Part shown: one piece after another, positions 25,980 to 34,514 of the stretch
Numbering within the stretch: the stretch's first letter is position 1
How the letters are laid out: the number at the start of each line of letters is the position of its first letter
Assembly (NCBI GenBank): GCA_046706185.1
Contig: JBJKPR010000062.1
Span: 21,206-85,205 of the forward strand
DNA from: JAJZXY01 sp046706185
GTDB lineage: Archaea > Thermoplasmatota > Thermoplasmata > Sysuiplasmatales > Sysuiplasmataceae
Direction of reading: 5' to 3'
DNA length: 64,000 nucleotides
Translations under genes and position numbers: made by a program
Notes under the pieces: model-generated
Seen by the model: the letters and a program-made list of their open reading frames with translations, nothing else
Database searches by the model: none
What the model was told of the DNA's origin: nothing

Positions 25980-27170
25980 ATGTCCTCTTTGAACAACTAC
26001 GTAACAAAGGAAACATCGCGCGCAAAGTCAAGGAAAGACGTACCGAAGGATGAAATGAATGCGATGCTGGACCACGCTTTGGAATATCTGAAGTACGACA
26101 GAAAACTGGTCTGGGACGCCAACATTAATGGAATTACAGTAAGGTATACAGGCAACAGCCAGCACCAGTACGATTTCTGGACTGAAAACTGGTGGCCCGC
26201 TCCGAACAATTCTTCTTCGCTCCCCCACGCATTCGTGTACTCTGTAAATGGTGTACCCAACATGGAAGCCCAGGCACTCTACTGCCCTGAACTCAACACG
26301 GCACTTTTTATGAACACCGAATACTACGGCCAGGCGAAAAGCTGGGCTCTGGGAATGGCGGCGGCGATACTCGAGAAACACTACAACACTCACTCGATCC
26401 ACGGTGCGTGCGCAGAGCTTGCAGGAAAGGGAGTGGTAATTGTTGCACCGACAGGCACCGGCAAGACGACGCAGGTAAACCAGCTGTTCCAGGAGGAGAA
26501 CGGCAAAGTGGTCGGAGATGACTGGGTATACATTCAGCATCCTCCGGCACTCAAGAATGGGAACGGGCACAGGTTCTTTGTGAGACAGCCTGAAAGAAGG
26601 CTATACATCAGGACAGAGAATGAGGAAAACGAGCCATGGCTCAGGCCTATACTCGACGGCTGCAAGTGCGAGAACGTTGTAGTGAGGAAGGAAGACTGCC
26701 AGAACACAATCTGCTGGGACAGATGCGCCAAGGGAGAAAGGAAGTGTGTGTTCGACGAGGGAAGGAACTGGTGCTTCTATGCATTCGGCAACTCGAGAGC
26801 ACTTCTCCCCAGGGAATGGATGAAAGGGGAAGGGAAGGTCGGCGATTTTGCAGAACTCAACCTCCTTGTACTGCTCAGGAGAGACAATTCAAGTCCGGCG
26901 CAGGTCAACCTGGACGCTGACGAAGCCATCGAAGTCCTGAAGGAGGGCACATACATGATAAGGCCCGGCTCCGGACCGAAGGAGAAGTGGGGGACGATGT
27001 CAAACGAGCCGTGGTACAATCCGTACCTGCTCGTGAGAGACGACAAGAAACAGGAGGAGTTCTTCAGGCGCGAAGTGGAGTCATCCAGGTGCATCCTTCT
27101 CAACACAGGTGTAGAAGGCATCACGCAGACGCATGACAGGATAGTGAAAGAGCTGAAAGCTTCAGATTGA
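25980..27170 (+). CDS. P-loop protein of PEPCK/HPr-kinase type with Cys-rich insert
   Basis: 396 residues, function not recognised. A Walker A motif APTGTGKTT (about 156-164) is followed by VVGDDWVYI (about 176-184), the order and spacing seen in the HPr kinase/PEP carboxykinase superfamily. An unusual segment at about 226-270 holds seven cysteines (CKC, C, C-x3-C, C, C), possibly a metal or Fe-S site. The N-terminal 130 residues are rich in Trp, Tyr and Asn. No membrane segments. Box A TTTTTTAA (25940-25947) supports ATG 25980; the frame is open much further upstream but crosses the divergent trmI promoter. Overlaps the convergent zinc-ribbon gene by 9 nt. Confidence 0.75.
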   Translation: MSSLNNYVTKETSRAKSRKDVPKDEMNAMLDHALEYLKYDRKLVWDANINGITVRYTGNSQHQYDFWTENWWPAPNNSSSLPHAFVYSVNGVPNMEAQALYCPELNTALFMNTEYYGQAKSWALGMAAAILEKHYNTHSIHGACAELAGKGVVIVAPTGTGKTTQVNQLFQEENGKVVGDDWVYIQHPPALKNGNGHRFFVRQPERRLYIRTENEENEPWLRPILDGCKCENVVVRKEDCQNTICWDRCAKGERKCVFDEGRNWCFYAFGNSRALLPREWMKGEGKVGDFAELNLLVLLRRDNSSPAQVNLDADEAIEVLKEGTYMIRPGSGPKEKWGTMSNEPWYNPYLLVRDDKKQEEFFRREVESSRCILLNTGVEGITQTHDRIVKELKASD

Positions 27171-27599
27171 TGCGGCCGCGGCGGCTGGTTTTATAAGCTG
27201 GCCGCAACGAAGGCACTTGACGTCATAATATGAAACGGCGGAGTTGCACCTTGGGCAGCGTGGAAGCCCCTGCGTCAAGCGTGCGGTTTCAAATTCACTT
27301 CCCGCAGCATGCGCAGCGGCCGATGTTCCATGTGCAATGCCATTGCTCTTCCTCGCCTGCCCTGGAATCCCATCCTCCACGCGCCTCTGCTCATATTCGG
27401 GACCTGTGCTTCCGGCCTTCATGCCGAATAAACGTGATCGCGCCAGATAAGCCAGCAGTCCCACCGGCCCGAAGAGAAGCACAACTGCTGCCCATCCTCG
27501 CGAGAAGGCGAGCATCCATGCATCGTGATATGTCCAAATCGCCAGACCCACGGATAAGACAACCCATGCGGCAACCGCAATTTCAATGAGCGAAAGCAT
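27162..27599 (-). CDS. Small membrane protein with C-terminal zinc ribbon
   Basis: 145 residues: two N-terminal transmembrane helices (about 3-22 and 31-51), a polar linker, then a zinc ribbon CPRC...CLRCG at about 117-136 and an Ala-rich tail. Typical of small archaeal membrane proteins of unknown role. TATA-like GTTAAATAAG (about 27633-27643) precedes ATG 27599, so the longer frame to 27749 is rejected. Confidence 0.7.
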   Translation of the reverse strand: MLSLIEIAVAAWVVLSVGLAIWTYHDAWMLAFSRGWAAVVLLFGPVGLLAYLARSRLFGMKAGSTGPEYEQRRVEDGIPGQARKSNGIAHGTSAAAHAAGSEFETARLTQGLPRCPRCNSAVSYYDVKCLRCGQLIKPAAAAASI

Positions 27600-27751
27600 C
27601 CCAAACCCTTGTGAAGAAATAATTTTCTGCTTATTTAACAGTATCTGAAAAGCCGACACATGTCTGACAGATGCCGACAGCTGAGGCAGAGGCAGATATC
27701 CGTTGTCATGTGGGACATTCGCACGCCTCAGGAGGCAAGTGAGCAGCACAG

Positions 27752-27758
27752 TTTAAAT
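27752..27758 (+). promoter_or_regulatory. Box A for the cyclic 2,3-DPG synthetase homologue
   Basis: TTTAAAT ends 21 nt before the TTG at 27780, supporting that unusual start on a leaderless mRNA. Confidence 0.5.
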
Positions 27759-27779
27759 CAGCAGCCCAGATCATAATCA

Positions 27780-29108
27780 TTGAGGGATAGATTGGGAAGA
27801 AGAATCGTAATAATGGGGGCCGCAGGACGTGATTTCCACAATTTCAACACTTATTACAGGGACAACCCGGAGTTTGAAGTGGTTGCCTTCACCGCCACCC
27901 AGATACCAAACATCGAGAACAGGACATACCCCCCGCACCTGGCGGGAAAGCTCTACCCTGGCGGCATACCTATTTACCCCGAGGAGATGCTTCCCCAGAT
28001 AATAAGGGAAAAGGGCGTGGAGGAGGTGGTGTTCGCGTACAGCGACATACCACATGTGGAAGTCATGCACAAGGCATCACTTGTGCTCTCGAACGAGGCG
28101 GATTTCACGCTTCTGGGCAACAGGAAGATCAGGCTCAAATCCTCGAAACCTCTTGTTTCAATCCTCGCGGTGAGAACGGGCTCGGGCAAAAGCCAGACGA
28201 CTAGAAGAGTGGCTGCGATTTTCAAGGAGATGGGCAAGAAGATTGCCGTCATCAGGCATCCAATGCCATACGGTGACCTCCTCTCGCAGGAGGTCGAGAG
28301 ATTTGCAACCTACGAGGACCTTGACAGGTACCACACAACTATTGAAGAGAGGGAAGAGTACGAACCGCACATAGACAGCGGCACTGTTGTGTTTGCAGGT
28401 GTGGACTATGAGAAGATACTTAGGGAGGCGGAGAAGGAGGCTGACGTGATTCTGTGGGACGGCGGCAACAACGATTTCTCATTCTATGACTCGGACCTCC
28501 AGATTGTAGTGGCGGACCCGTTCAGGGCGGGGCATGAGCTTCTCTACCACCCTGGTGAAGTGAATATCAGAAGCGCTGACATAGTCATCATCAATAAGGT
28601 AGATACGGCGAAGAGGGAAGATGTCGAGACTGTGCGGAAGGACATTGAAAGCGTGAACAGTTCGGCAACGCTCATAGAATGCGCCTCCCCTATAACAATG
28701 GAAGGTGACGGAGAGCTGAAAGGAAAGAGGGTGATCGCAGTGGAGGACGGGCCGACTCTGACGCACGGCGGTATGAAAATCGGTGCTGCATACATTGCTT
28801 CGAAGAGGGCCGGGGCCACCATAGTTGACCCCAGACCGTTCGCGGTGGAGAGCATAAGGGAGGTATACAGGAAGTACCAGCACCTTTCGGAGGTTCTACC
28901 GGCGATGGGGTACAGCAAAAAGCAGATCGAGGAGCTCCAGGAAACAATCAATAACGCGGACTGCGACGCCGTTGTAACAGGGACGCCAATCGACATACGG
29001 AGACTGATAAAAACAGACAAACCAATAATACACTGCAGATACGAACTGTCGGAGCTCACCAAACCAGGCCTGAAGGAGATACTGACAGAATTCTGGAATG
29101 GAAGATGA
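27780..29108 (+). CDS. Cyclic 2,3-diphosphoglycerate synthetase homologue
   Basis: 442 residues. Begins near RRIVIMGAAGRDFHNFN, the family signature, with a Rossmann-like N-terminal domain (1-120) and a P-loop domain with RTGSGKSQTTRR (about 132-143) and INKVDTAKR (NKxD). In Methanothermus the enzyme makes the thermoprotectant cyclic 2,3-DPG; many homologues outside methanogens have unproven function. TTG 27780 is the only start close to the predicted transcript start; a second TTG is at 27792. Confidence 0.88.
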   Translation: MRDRLGRRIVIMGAAGRDFHNFNTYYRDNPEFEVVAFTATQIPNIENRTYPPHLAGKLYPGGIPIYPEEMLPQIIREKGVEEVVFAYSDIPHVEVMHKASLVLSNEADFTLLGNRKIRLKSSKPLVSILAVRTGSGKSQTTRRVAAIFKEMGKKIAVIRHPMPYGDLLSQEVERFATYEDLDRYHTTIEEREEYEPHIDSGTVVFAGVDYEKILREAEKEADVILWDGGNNDFSFYDSDLQIVVADPFRAGHELLYHPGEVNIRSADIVIINKVDTAKREDVETVRKDIESVNSSATLIECASPITMEGDGELKGKRVIAVEDGPTLTHGGMKIGAAYIASKRAGATIVDPRPFAVESIREVYRKYQHLSEVLPAMGYSKKQIEELQETINNADCDAVVTGTPIDIRRLIKTDKPIIHCRYELSELTKPGLKEILTEFWNGR

Positions 29109-29333
29109 GATGAACAAAGCATAGAGAGAAGGCAACAAACATCACGCCGGCTGTGAATTTCTGCAGGTCGAAACGATGTTTCCCGGAAGGAAGCAATTCC
29201 ACGTTGGCCCAACTTGGCGCTGCATGGGGCAATTTACGAGCAAGACGCCGATTTCCAAAAGTCTTAAAGACATAGTGTAACAATATTAGTCAAATCTCAA
29301 TGAACAGGAACAGAAAGTCAGAAGGCGAATGAT

Positions 29334-31118
29334 TTGACGGATAAGGATATAACAATCAGGCTTGGCGCGGCTGCGGGTGATGGGATTCAGAGCGCCGGTG
29401 AAATACTGACAAGGATGCTTTCGATGAGCGGTCAGTATGTCTGCGCATACAACGGTAACCAGTCTTTGATTAGGGGAGGGCATGTATGGTTCCACATACA
29501 CGCCGGCAACTGGCGTGTAACGTCCCTCGGGGTGGGAATTGACTACATGCTTGCCCTGAACCAGGTCTCCTACGATGAACACATCGGGAAGATAAACAAG
29601 GGCGGTGCAATAATCTTCGACCCGAAGGTCGTGAAGTCCGGGACGATCCCGAAAGGCGTCACCGCAATAAAGCTCCCGTTGACTGAGATAGCTCTCAAGT
29701 ACGACAAAAGACCGCTCATGAAGAACACGGTTGGAATAGGTGCCATTGCTGCACTTCTCGGCATCGACAAGAAGGAGATAGGGGAAGTGATAGAGCTCCA
29801 GTTCGGCTCGAAGGGAAAACAGATCGTCGAAGGAAACATAAAGGCTGCGATGGAAGGCTACGATCTTTCACTTAAGAGTTTTGTTCCGACAAAGTCGCTT
29901 GAATATGATTACAAGAAGAAGAGAATGTTCACGCATGCAGACTTCGCTCTTGCGGCCGGGGCTGTGAACGCTGGTTGCAAATTCTACGCAGCCTATCCCA
30001 TGTCGCCTGCCAGCCCCATACTGCACTACATGGCTGCCAATGCTGAGAAAATGGGCATCTCTGTCCTTCTGGCCGAAGACGAGATTGCCGCAATGGGGGC
30101 CACAATAGGTGCGGCCTATACAGGAGCAAGGGCAATGTGCGGTACAAGCGGCGGCGGGTTCGCGCTCATGCAGGAAGGTTTTGGAATGGCAGCCATGAAT
30201 GAGACACCTCTGGTTGTGGTCGACGTCATGAGGGCAGGCCCCAGTACTGGCTTGCCGACAAAAACATCACAGGGTGACCTGAACATGATGCTCGGAATCT
30301 CACAGGACGATTTTCCCAGGGTCATACTTGCCCCGAGGAACCCTGAAGAGACATTCAACTACATGGGGAAGGCATTCAACATTGCCGAGAAGTGGCAGGT
30401 GCCTGTAATCGTGCTTCTGGATTTTGGAATAGGTGATGGGGGTTATGCTACAGTGGAGAACCTCGACTTCGAGGAGCCCATCGACAGGGGGAAACTGCTT
30501 ACTGAGGTCGGCGAAGAGGGGACGTGGTTCAAACGTTATGAGCTGACGGCTGACAATGTCTCCCCGAGGGTACTCCCTGGAACGCCCAACGGCATGTTCG
30601 TTGCAAAGACGGATGAGCATGACGAGTACGGACATGACCTGAGCGACGTGGAGGCGGGGCTCGAACACGCGGTTGAGAAAAGAGTCGAGATGATGAACAA
30701 GAGGATGAAGAAGCTAGACGGAATAGCAGCTGAACTCAGCCTTCCCGAAGTTGTAGGACCGGCCGATGCGGAAGTCACACTCGTCTGCTGGGGAAGCACG
30801 TCTAACCCAATAAGAGAGGCGCTGAGGCTCCTCTGGGCTGAAGGAGTGAAGGTAAACTCGATTGAATTCTCGGACATTTTCCCCCTCAAATGGAAGGACG
30901 TCGGGCTCATGCTCGGAAAGGCAAAGCATCTTGTCGATGTGGAGGCGAACTACACCGCCCAGATGGCGGGCCTGATTGCGAGAGAAACAGGCCTCGTGAT
31001 AGAGGACAGGCTGCTGACGTTCAGCGGAGAACCACTTGAGCCGGAAGAGGTGGTTGAAAAGGTCAAAAACGTGTTGAAAAGGGAGATCGATATAAGTGTT
31101 GGAAACCAAGCTGTTTGA
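29334..31118 (+). CDS. korA: 2-oxoacid:ferredoxin oxidoreductase, fused gamma-alpha subunit
   Basis: 594 residues. The gamma domain (about 1-190: RLGAAAGDGIQSAGEIL, GGHVWFHIH) is fused to the alpha domain, which has YPMSPASPILHYMA and GTSGGGFALM. With the beta subunit it oxidatively decarboxylates a 2-oxoacid (2-oxoglutarate or a branched acid by similarity) to acyl-CoA while reducing ferredoxin. Start TTG 29334 follows GAAGG. Overlaps korB by 23 nt in another frame. Confidence 0.95.
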   Translation: MTDKDITIRLGAAAGDGIQSAGEILTRMLSMSGQYVCAYNGNQSLIRGGHVWFHIHAGNWRVTSLGVGIDYMLALNQVSYDEHIGKINKGGAIIFDPKVVKSGTIPKGVTAIKLPLTEIALKYDKRPLMKNTVGIGAIAALLGIDKKEIGEVIELQFGSKGKQIVEGNIKAAMEGYDLSLKSFVPTKSLEYDYKKKRMFTHADFALAAGAVNAGCKFYAAYPMSPASPILHYMAANAEKMGISVLLAEDEIAAMGATIGAAYTGARAMCGTSGGGFALMQEGFGMAAMNETPLVVVDVMRAGPSTGLPTKTSQGDLNMMLGISQDDFPRVILAPRNPEETFNYMGKAFNIAEKWQVPVIVLLDFGIGDGGYATVENLDFEEPIDRGKLLTEVGEEGTWFKRYELTADNVSPRVLPGTPNGMFVAKTDEHDEYGHDLSDVEAGLEHAVEKRVEMMNKRMKKLDGIAAELSLPEVVGPADAEVTLVCWGSTSNPIREALRLLWAEGVKVNSIEFSDIFPLKWKDVGLMLGKAKHLVDVEANYTAQMAGLIARETGLVIEDRLLTFSGEPLEPEEVVEKVKNVLKREIDISVGNQAV

Positions 31119-31956
31119 AAGCGACATAAGGCCTGACTGGTGCCCAGGATGCGGAGATTTCGGTGCGCTGTCGGCAGTCAAGAATGCGCTTGCCACTCTG
31201 GAAATAGAGCCTCACAATGTTGTCATATCATCAGGAATAGGATGCTCTTCCAATTTCCCCGGATACATAAGGACTTACGGCCACCACGGCCTTCATGGAA
31301 GGCCTCTCCCTGTGGCTGTAGGCGCCAAGATTGCAAACCCCGGTCTGACCGTGCTAGCTATAGCCGGGGACGGTGATGAGTATGGCATCGGCTTCAACCA
31401 CGTTGTGCACACAGCCCGTAGGAACCACGACGTGAAACTGCTCGTGCTCAACAACGAAGTCTACGGCCTGACCACGGGCCAGCTTTCGCCAACTTCAAAC
31501 TTCGGACAGAAAACCAAGACGACTCCGTACGGCAGTTCAATCTATCCGCTGAACCCGCTTTCCACGCTGCTCGGTGTCGGAGCGACGTTTGTTGCCAGAG
31601 GGTTTTCAGGACAGGTGAAGCAGCTTTCAGAATTGATCCAGGCTGCAATAAAGCACAGGGGGTTTGCACTTGTCGATATACTCAGCCCCTGCGTAACATG
31701 GCATGACATATACGATGATGTCAGGTCGAAAATGTATTCGCTTGATACGGTCGGCCATGACAGCACAAATCAGCATGCTGCACTCGACAGGGCAAGGGAG
31801 ACGGAGAAAATCCCGCTCGGCATATTCTACCAGAATGAGGACAGCCCGTCATTCGATGAAATGCTGCACAAGACTGTCAGGAATCGCTACCCGGTGAACG
31901 AAGTGAGACACATGACACAGGAAGAGAGGGAGACTGCTCTTTCCATATTCAGCTGA
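31096..31956 (+). CDS. korB: 2-oxoacid:ferredoxin oxidoreductase, beta subunit
   Basis: 286 residues with WCPGCGDFG near the N-terminus (an Fe-S/TPP segment) and the thiamine diphosphate motif GDGDEYGIGFNH...LNNEVYGLT (about 95-125). Forms an alpha2beta2-type enzyme with korA; no separate delta ferredoxin subunit is encoded here. The GTG at 31096 lies within the end of korA. Confidence 0.95.
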   Translation: MLETKLFESDIRPDWCPGCGDFGALSAVKNALATLEIEPHNVVISSGIGCSSNFPGYIRTYGHHGLHGRPLPVAVGAKIANPGLTVLAIAGDGDEYGIGFNHVVHTARRNHDVKLLVLNNEVYGLTTGQLSPTSNFGQKTKTTPYGSSIYPLNPLSTLLGVGATFVARGFSGQVKQLSELIQAAIKHRGFALVDILSPCVTWHDIYDDVRSKMYSLDTVGHDSTNQHAALDRARETEKIPLGIFYQNEDSPSFDEMLHKTVRNRYPVNEVRHMTQEERETALSIFS

Positions 31957-32019
31957 GCAGTTTTCCGGGAATTTGCGACGACCCGTTTACTTCAGTGCGC
32001 TACAGGACGGACAGCAGGA

Positions 32020-32730
32020 ATGAAGGGCACATACGGCGACTACAGGGGCGCCATCCTTGACTTTGACATGACGCTAGTGAACCTCTTTGACTTTGTCGAC
32101 CAGTTTGCGCTTCGAAGTGAGCTGAGGGAAGTGCTCTCGAGGAACGGCTTCATGATAGATGGAATGAGAAACCTGCCGGTTGGACTGCTGAGGAACGCGT
32201 ATGGACGGGATGGCGGCGAGGAACAGACGAGGAGAAAGAGGTGGCAGGAGGCTTCTGATATAATCTGCAGGTATGAACTTGCAGCGGCAGGCGTTGCAAT
32301 ACCCACAAGGGACACGGTGGGATTTCTCGAAGAGCTGAAACTGGCGGGCGTAAGTATGGCTCTTGTAAGTTCGAACTGCGAGGATGCCATAAGAAGGTGC
32401 GTTTCCAGGCTTGGAATGGAGGATTACTTCGAATGCATTGTGGGAAGAAACACAGTCATGTGGGAGATGAAGCCGTCTCCACTCGGTACAAAGATTGCCA
32501 TTGACAGACTTGGAGTCAGCCCCGTTGAGTGCTTTGGAGTCGGCGACAGCGCATCAGACATACGCTCATACACGGGGGCGGAAGTGTATCCCGTCGGAAT
32601 CACAGGTGGCGTGTCCACCCGTGCCGAACTGCTTGACGCGGGGGCAAGGGCGGTTGTTACACGCCTCTCAGAAGTCAGGAGTGCAGTCGTTCATGAAACA
32701 AGATACACTTCGTCCGTGTCTGAATCGTAA
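32020..32730 (+). CDS. HAD-superfamily hydrolase
   Basis: 236 residues. Motif I is LDFDMTLVN (Asp14 nucleophile, Asp16), motif II VSSN near residue 113, motif IV GVGDSASD near residue 173. Phosphoglycolate-phosphatase-like family with a helical cap between motifs I and II. Substrate unknown. Its 3' end overlaps the convergent downstream gene by 40 nt. Confidence 0.85.
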   Translation: MKGTYGDYRGAILDFDMTLVNLFDFVDQFALRSELREVLSRNGFMIDGMRNLPVGLLRNAYGRDGGEEQTRRKRWQEASDIICRYELAAAGVAIPTRDTVGFLEELKLAGVSMALVSSNCEDAIRRCVSRLGMEDYFECIVGRNTVMWEMKPSPLGTKIAIDRLGVSPVECFGVGDSASDIRSYTGAEVYPVGITGGVSTRAELLDAGARAVVTRLSEVRSAVVHETRYTSSVSES

Positions 32731-33158
32731 CGAAGCAGCTCTGCATATCTCGCCCAGTTGAGAAGGACAAGAAACAGCTCCTCGGGATGCAGTGACTTCA
32801 TTGTTGTTGACAAATAAGTGGTGAAATCCTCCTTGCTCATTTTGAAATCTTCTGAGTCCCTCAGCGTATTGATCAGAGCTGCAACGCTTTCTATACCGAG
32901 CATCTGGTCCCGAAGCATGTCCTTTCTTGCCTGGATATCGGATTTCAGAAAGCCCTTTCCCTTTTCCGTGAGCTTTATGTCCCCCTCCGGCGTCGAAACG
33001 AAACCGAGCATCTCGGCAGCTTCGATGGCAGGGTAAATCTCGTCGAGCTCCAGGTCAAAATCATCGGCCAGCACAGAGGCATCCACGCTGCCTGAAAAAT
33101 CATTCACAGCTTCCAGGAGTCCTATTATTTCACTGACTCCTGCATGCGGATTGGCCAA
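32691..33158 (-). CDS. Stand-alone AAA-associated (NitT/TauT ABC C-terminal-like) domain protein
   Basis: About 155 residues. GVSEIIGLLEAVND...VDASVLADDFDLELDEIYPAIEAAEMLGF resembles the AAA-associated domain found after the ATPase in some nitrate/sulfonate-type ABC transporters, but no ABC ATPase is attached or adjacent. A winged-helix-like fold is likely. The start is uncertain: the frame is open to ATG 33242, but that codon abuts a TATA-like box (33247-33257), whereas TTG 33158 has AGAGGT nine bases upstream and fits the domain edge. Confidence 0.65.
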   Translation of the reverse strand: MANPHAGVSEIIGLLEAVNDFSGSVDASVLADDFDLELDEIYPAIEAAEMLGFVSTPEGDIKLTEKGKGFLKSDIQARKDMLRDQMLGIESVAALINTLRDSEDFKMSKEDFTTYLSTTMKSLHPEELFLVLLNWARYAELLRYDSDTDEVYLVS

Positions 33159-33323
33159 TTTCTCTTTACCTCTGGTCCACTTAACATACAGGGATTCGCT
33201 TTTAACTTTTTCGTCTCCAGCAACGATGCGCCTGACAAACATAGTTAAATATAAGAAATGATGGCCCGCTGAATTCAGCCGGGCGCCCAGCATGATTGTT
33301 TATATTTCTCAGTCAATTCGGAA

Positions 33324-34514
33324 ATGTTGAGCAGGCAAAAAGAAAGGACAGACCTCAGTGTGAGGGAAAGGATTGTGCTCCACATTTACGGAAGCCTCAG
33401 GCGGAGCGGTGGAAAGGCCGAAGTACACATCCTTTCTCAGACAGGCATCGCAGATGCGCTCAACATAACAAGGGCGCACGCTGCAATTGAACTCGAGCGC
33501 GGCTCGGGAAACGAGCTTTTTTGCACGCAGAAGGAGAAGACAGAAAACAGCAGAAGGGTGAAGATATATCTTCTCACGCCCAAGGGGATCGAGCTCGCAA
33601 GGAAGCTGAGTGAAAAGCTCGAATCAGCCAGGGTAGTCGAGGAATCAATTGAGAACCCCTCGAAGCATTCGCCCGCCCGCGTTCTGAAGGAACTGGATGA
33701 TGCGGAGCTTGCCATGCTCTGTGCCCTCAGGCTCGGAGGACCTCTTGAATCGGGCCTTATGAGGCAGAAGAAAAAGATCCCTTTTGTGGTAAGGAATGGA
33801 GCCAAGCTTGAACTTTCCGATGCGGCTGCAGATGCAGTTGACAGGCTTCTGGCGGACGAGAGGAGAAGGAAGATGGCTTTTTCCCTGCTCTCTGACTACT
33901 ACCTCGAGGCCGGAGACCATCCCAAGAGACTGAAGTACCTGGTCGAGAGCGGCAGGATATCGGAGGCAGCTAGACTTGTTTCTTACCATTCGGAGGAACT
34001 GCAGGCGACGGGCCCGGAGGATATTGCCGGGCCTGTTTCAGCGCTTGAAGGGTGGCTTGAGTCCCCTCCGGATGAACTGCTGATGCTGAGTGCTCGTGTT
34101 CTGCTTGAGCTTCAGAGACCGGATGATGCGCTCGAAAGGCTTGGCAGGATAGGTGCCAGAACAAATGAGCACCGGCTTATCGTCAAGCTTGCAGAGGCCG
34201 AGTCTGCAGGAAGACCGGCGGGGATGGATGAGCGCAGGATGTTCAGTGATTCTGCAAAAAGCGACAGGGAAATATCGATGTACCACAGGCTCTGTGCTTG
34301 GTCCGTGTTTCTTTCAAATGACCTTGAGACGGCAGAACGGGAGGCGACCAGGGCGGTCAGGGTTTCAACAAGGGCAGGCGACGTCTCTGAATCCAGGCTC
34401 AATTACAGGCTCCTTGCAAGGATTGAAAGGGAAAGAGGCGATTTTTCGGAGGCAGCCAGGGTGGAGTCAAAGCTAAGGAGCGTTGAGCGCCTGCACGGAA
34501 GGAAGTCAGACTGA
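33324..34514 (+). CDS. Winged-helix protein with TPR-like C-terminal region
   Basis: 396 residues. The N-terminal about 100 residues form a winged helix (IVLHIYGSLRRSGGKAEV, TQTGIADALNITRAHAA, KIYLLTPKGIELARKL), so DNA binding is likely. The rest is alpha-helical repeats (LLSDYYLEAGDHPKRLKYL, RVLLELQRPDDALERLG, LLARIERERGDFSEAARV) of TPR type, presumably for ligand or protein contact. No kinase or enzyme domain. Target unknown. Box A GTTTATATTTC at 33297-33307 just precedes ATG 33324. Overlaps convergent pheS by 9 nt. Confidence 0.72.
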   Translation: MLSRQKERTDLSVRERIVLHIYGSLRRSGGKAEVHILSQTGIADALNITRAHAAIELERGSGNELFCTQKEKTENSRRVKIYLLTPKGIELARKLSEKLESARVVEESIENPSKHSPARVLKELDDAELAMLCALRLGGPLESGLMRQKKKIPFVVRNGAKLELSDAAADAVDRLLADERRRKMAFSLLSDYYLEAGDHPKRLKYLVESGRISEAARLVSYHSEELQATGPEDIAGPVSALEGWLESPPDELLMLSARVLLELQRPDDALERLGRIGARTNEHRLIVKLAEAESAGRPAGMDERRMFSDSAKSDREISMYHRLCAWSVFLSNDLETAEREATRAVRVSTRAGDVSESRLNYRLLARIERERGDFSEAARVESKLRSVERLHGRKSD

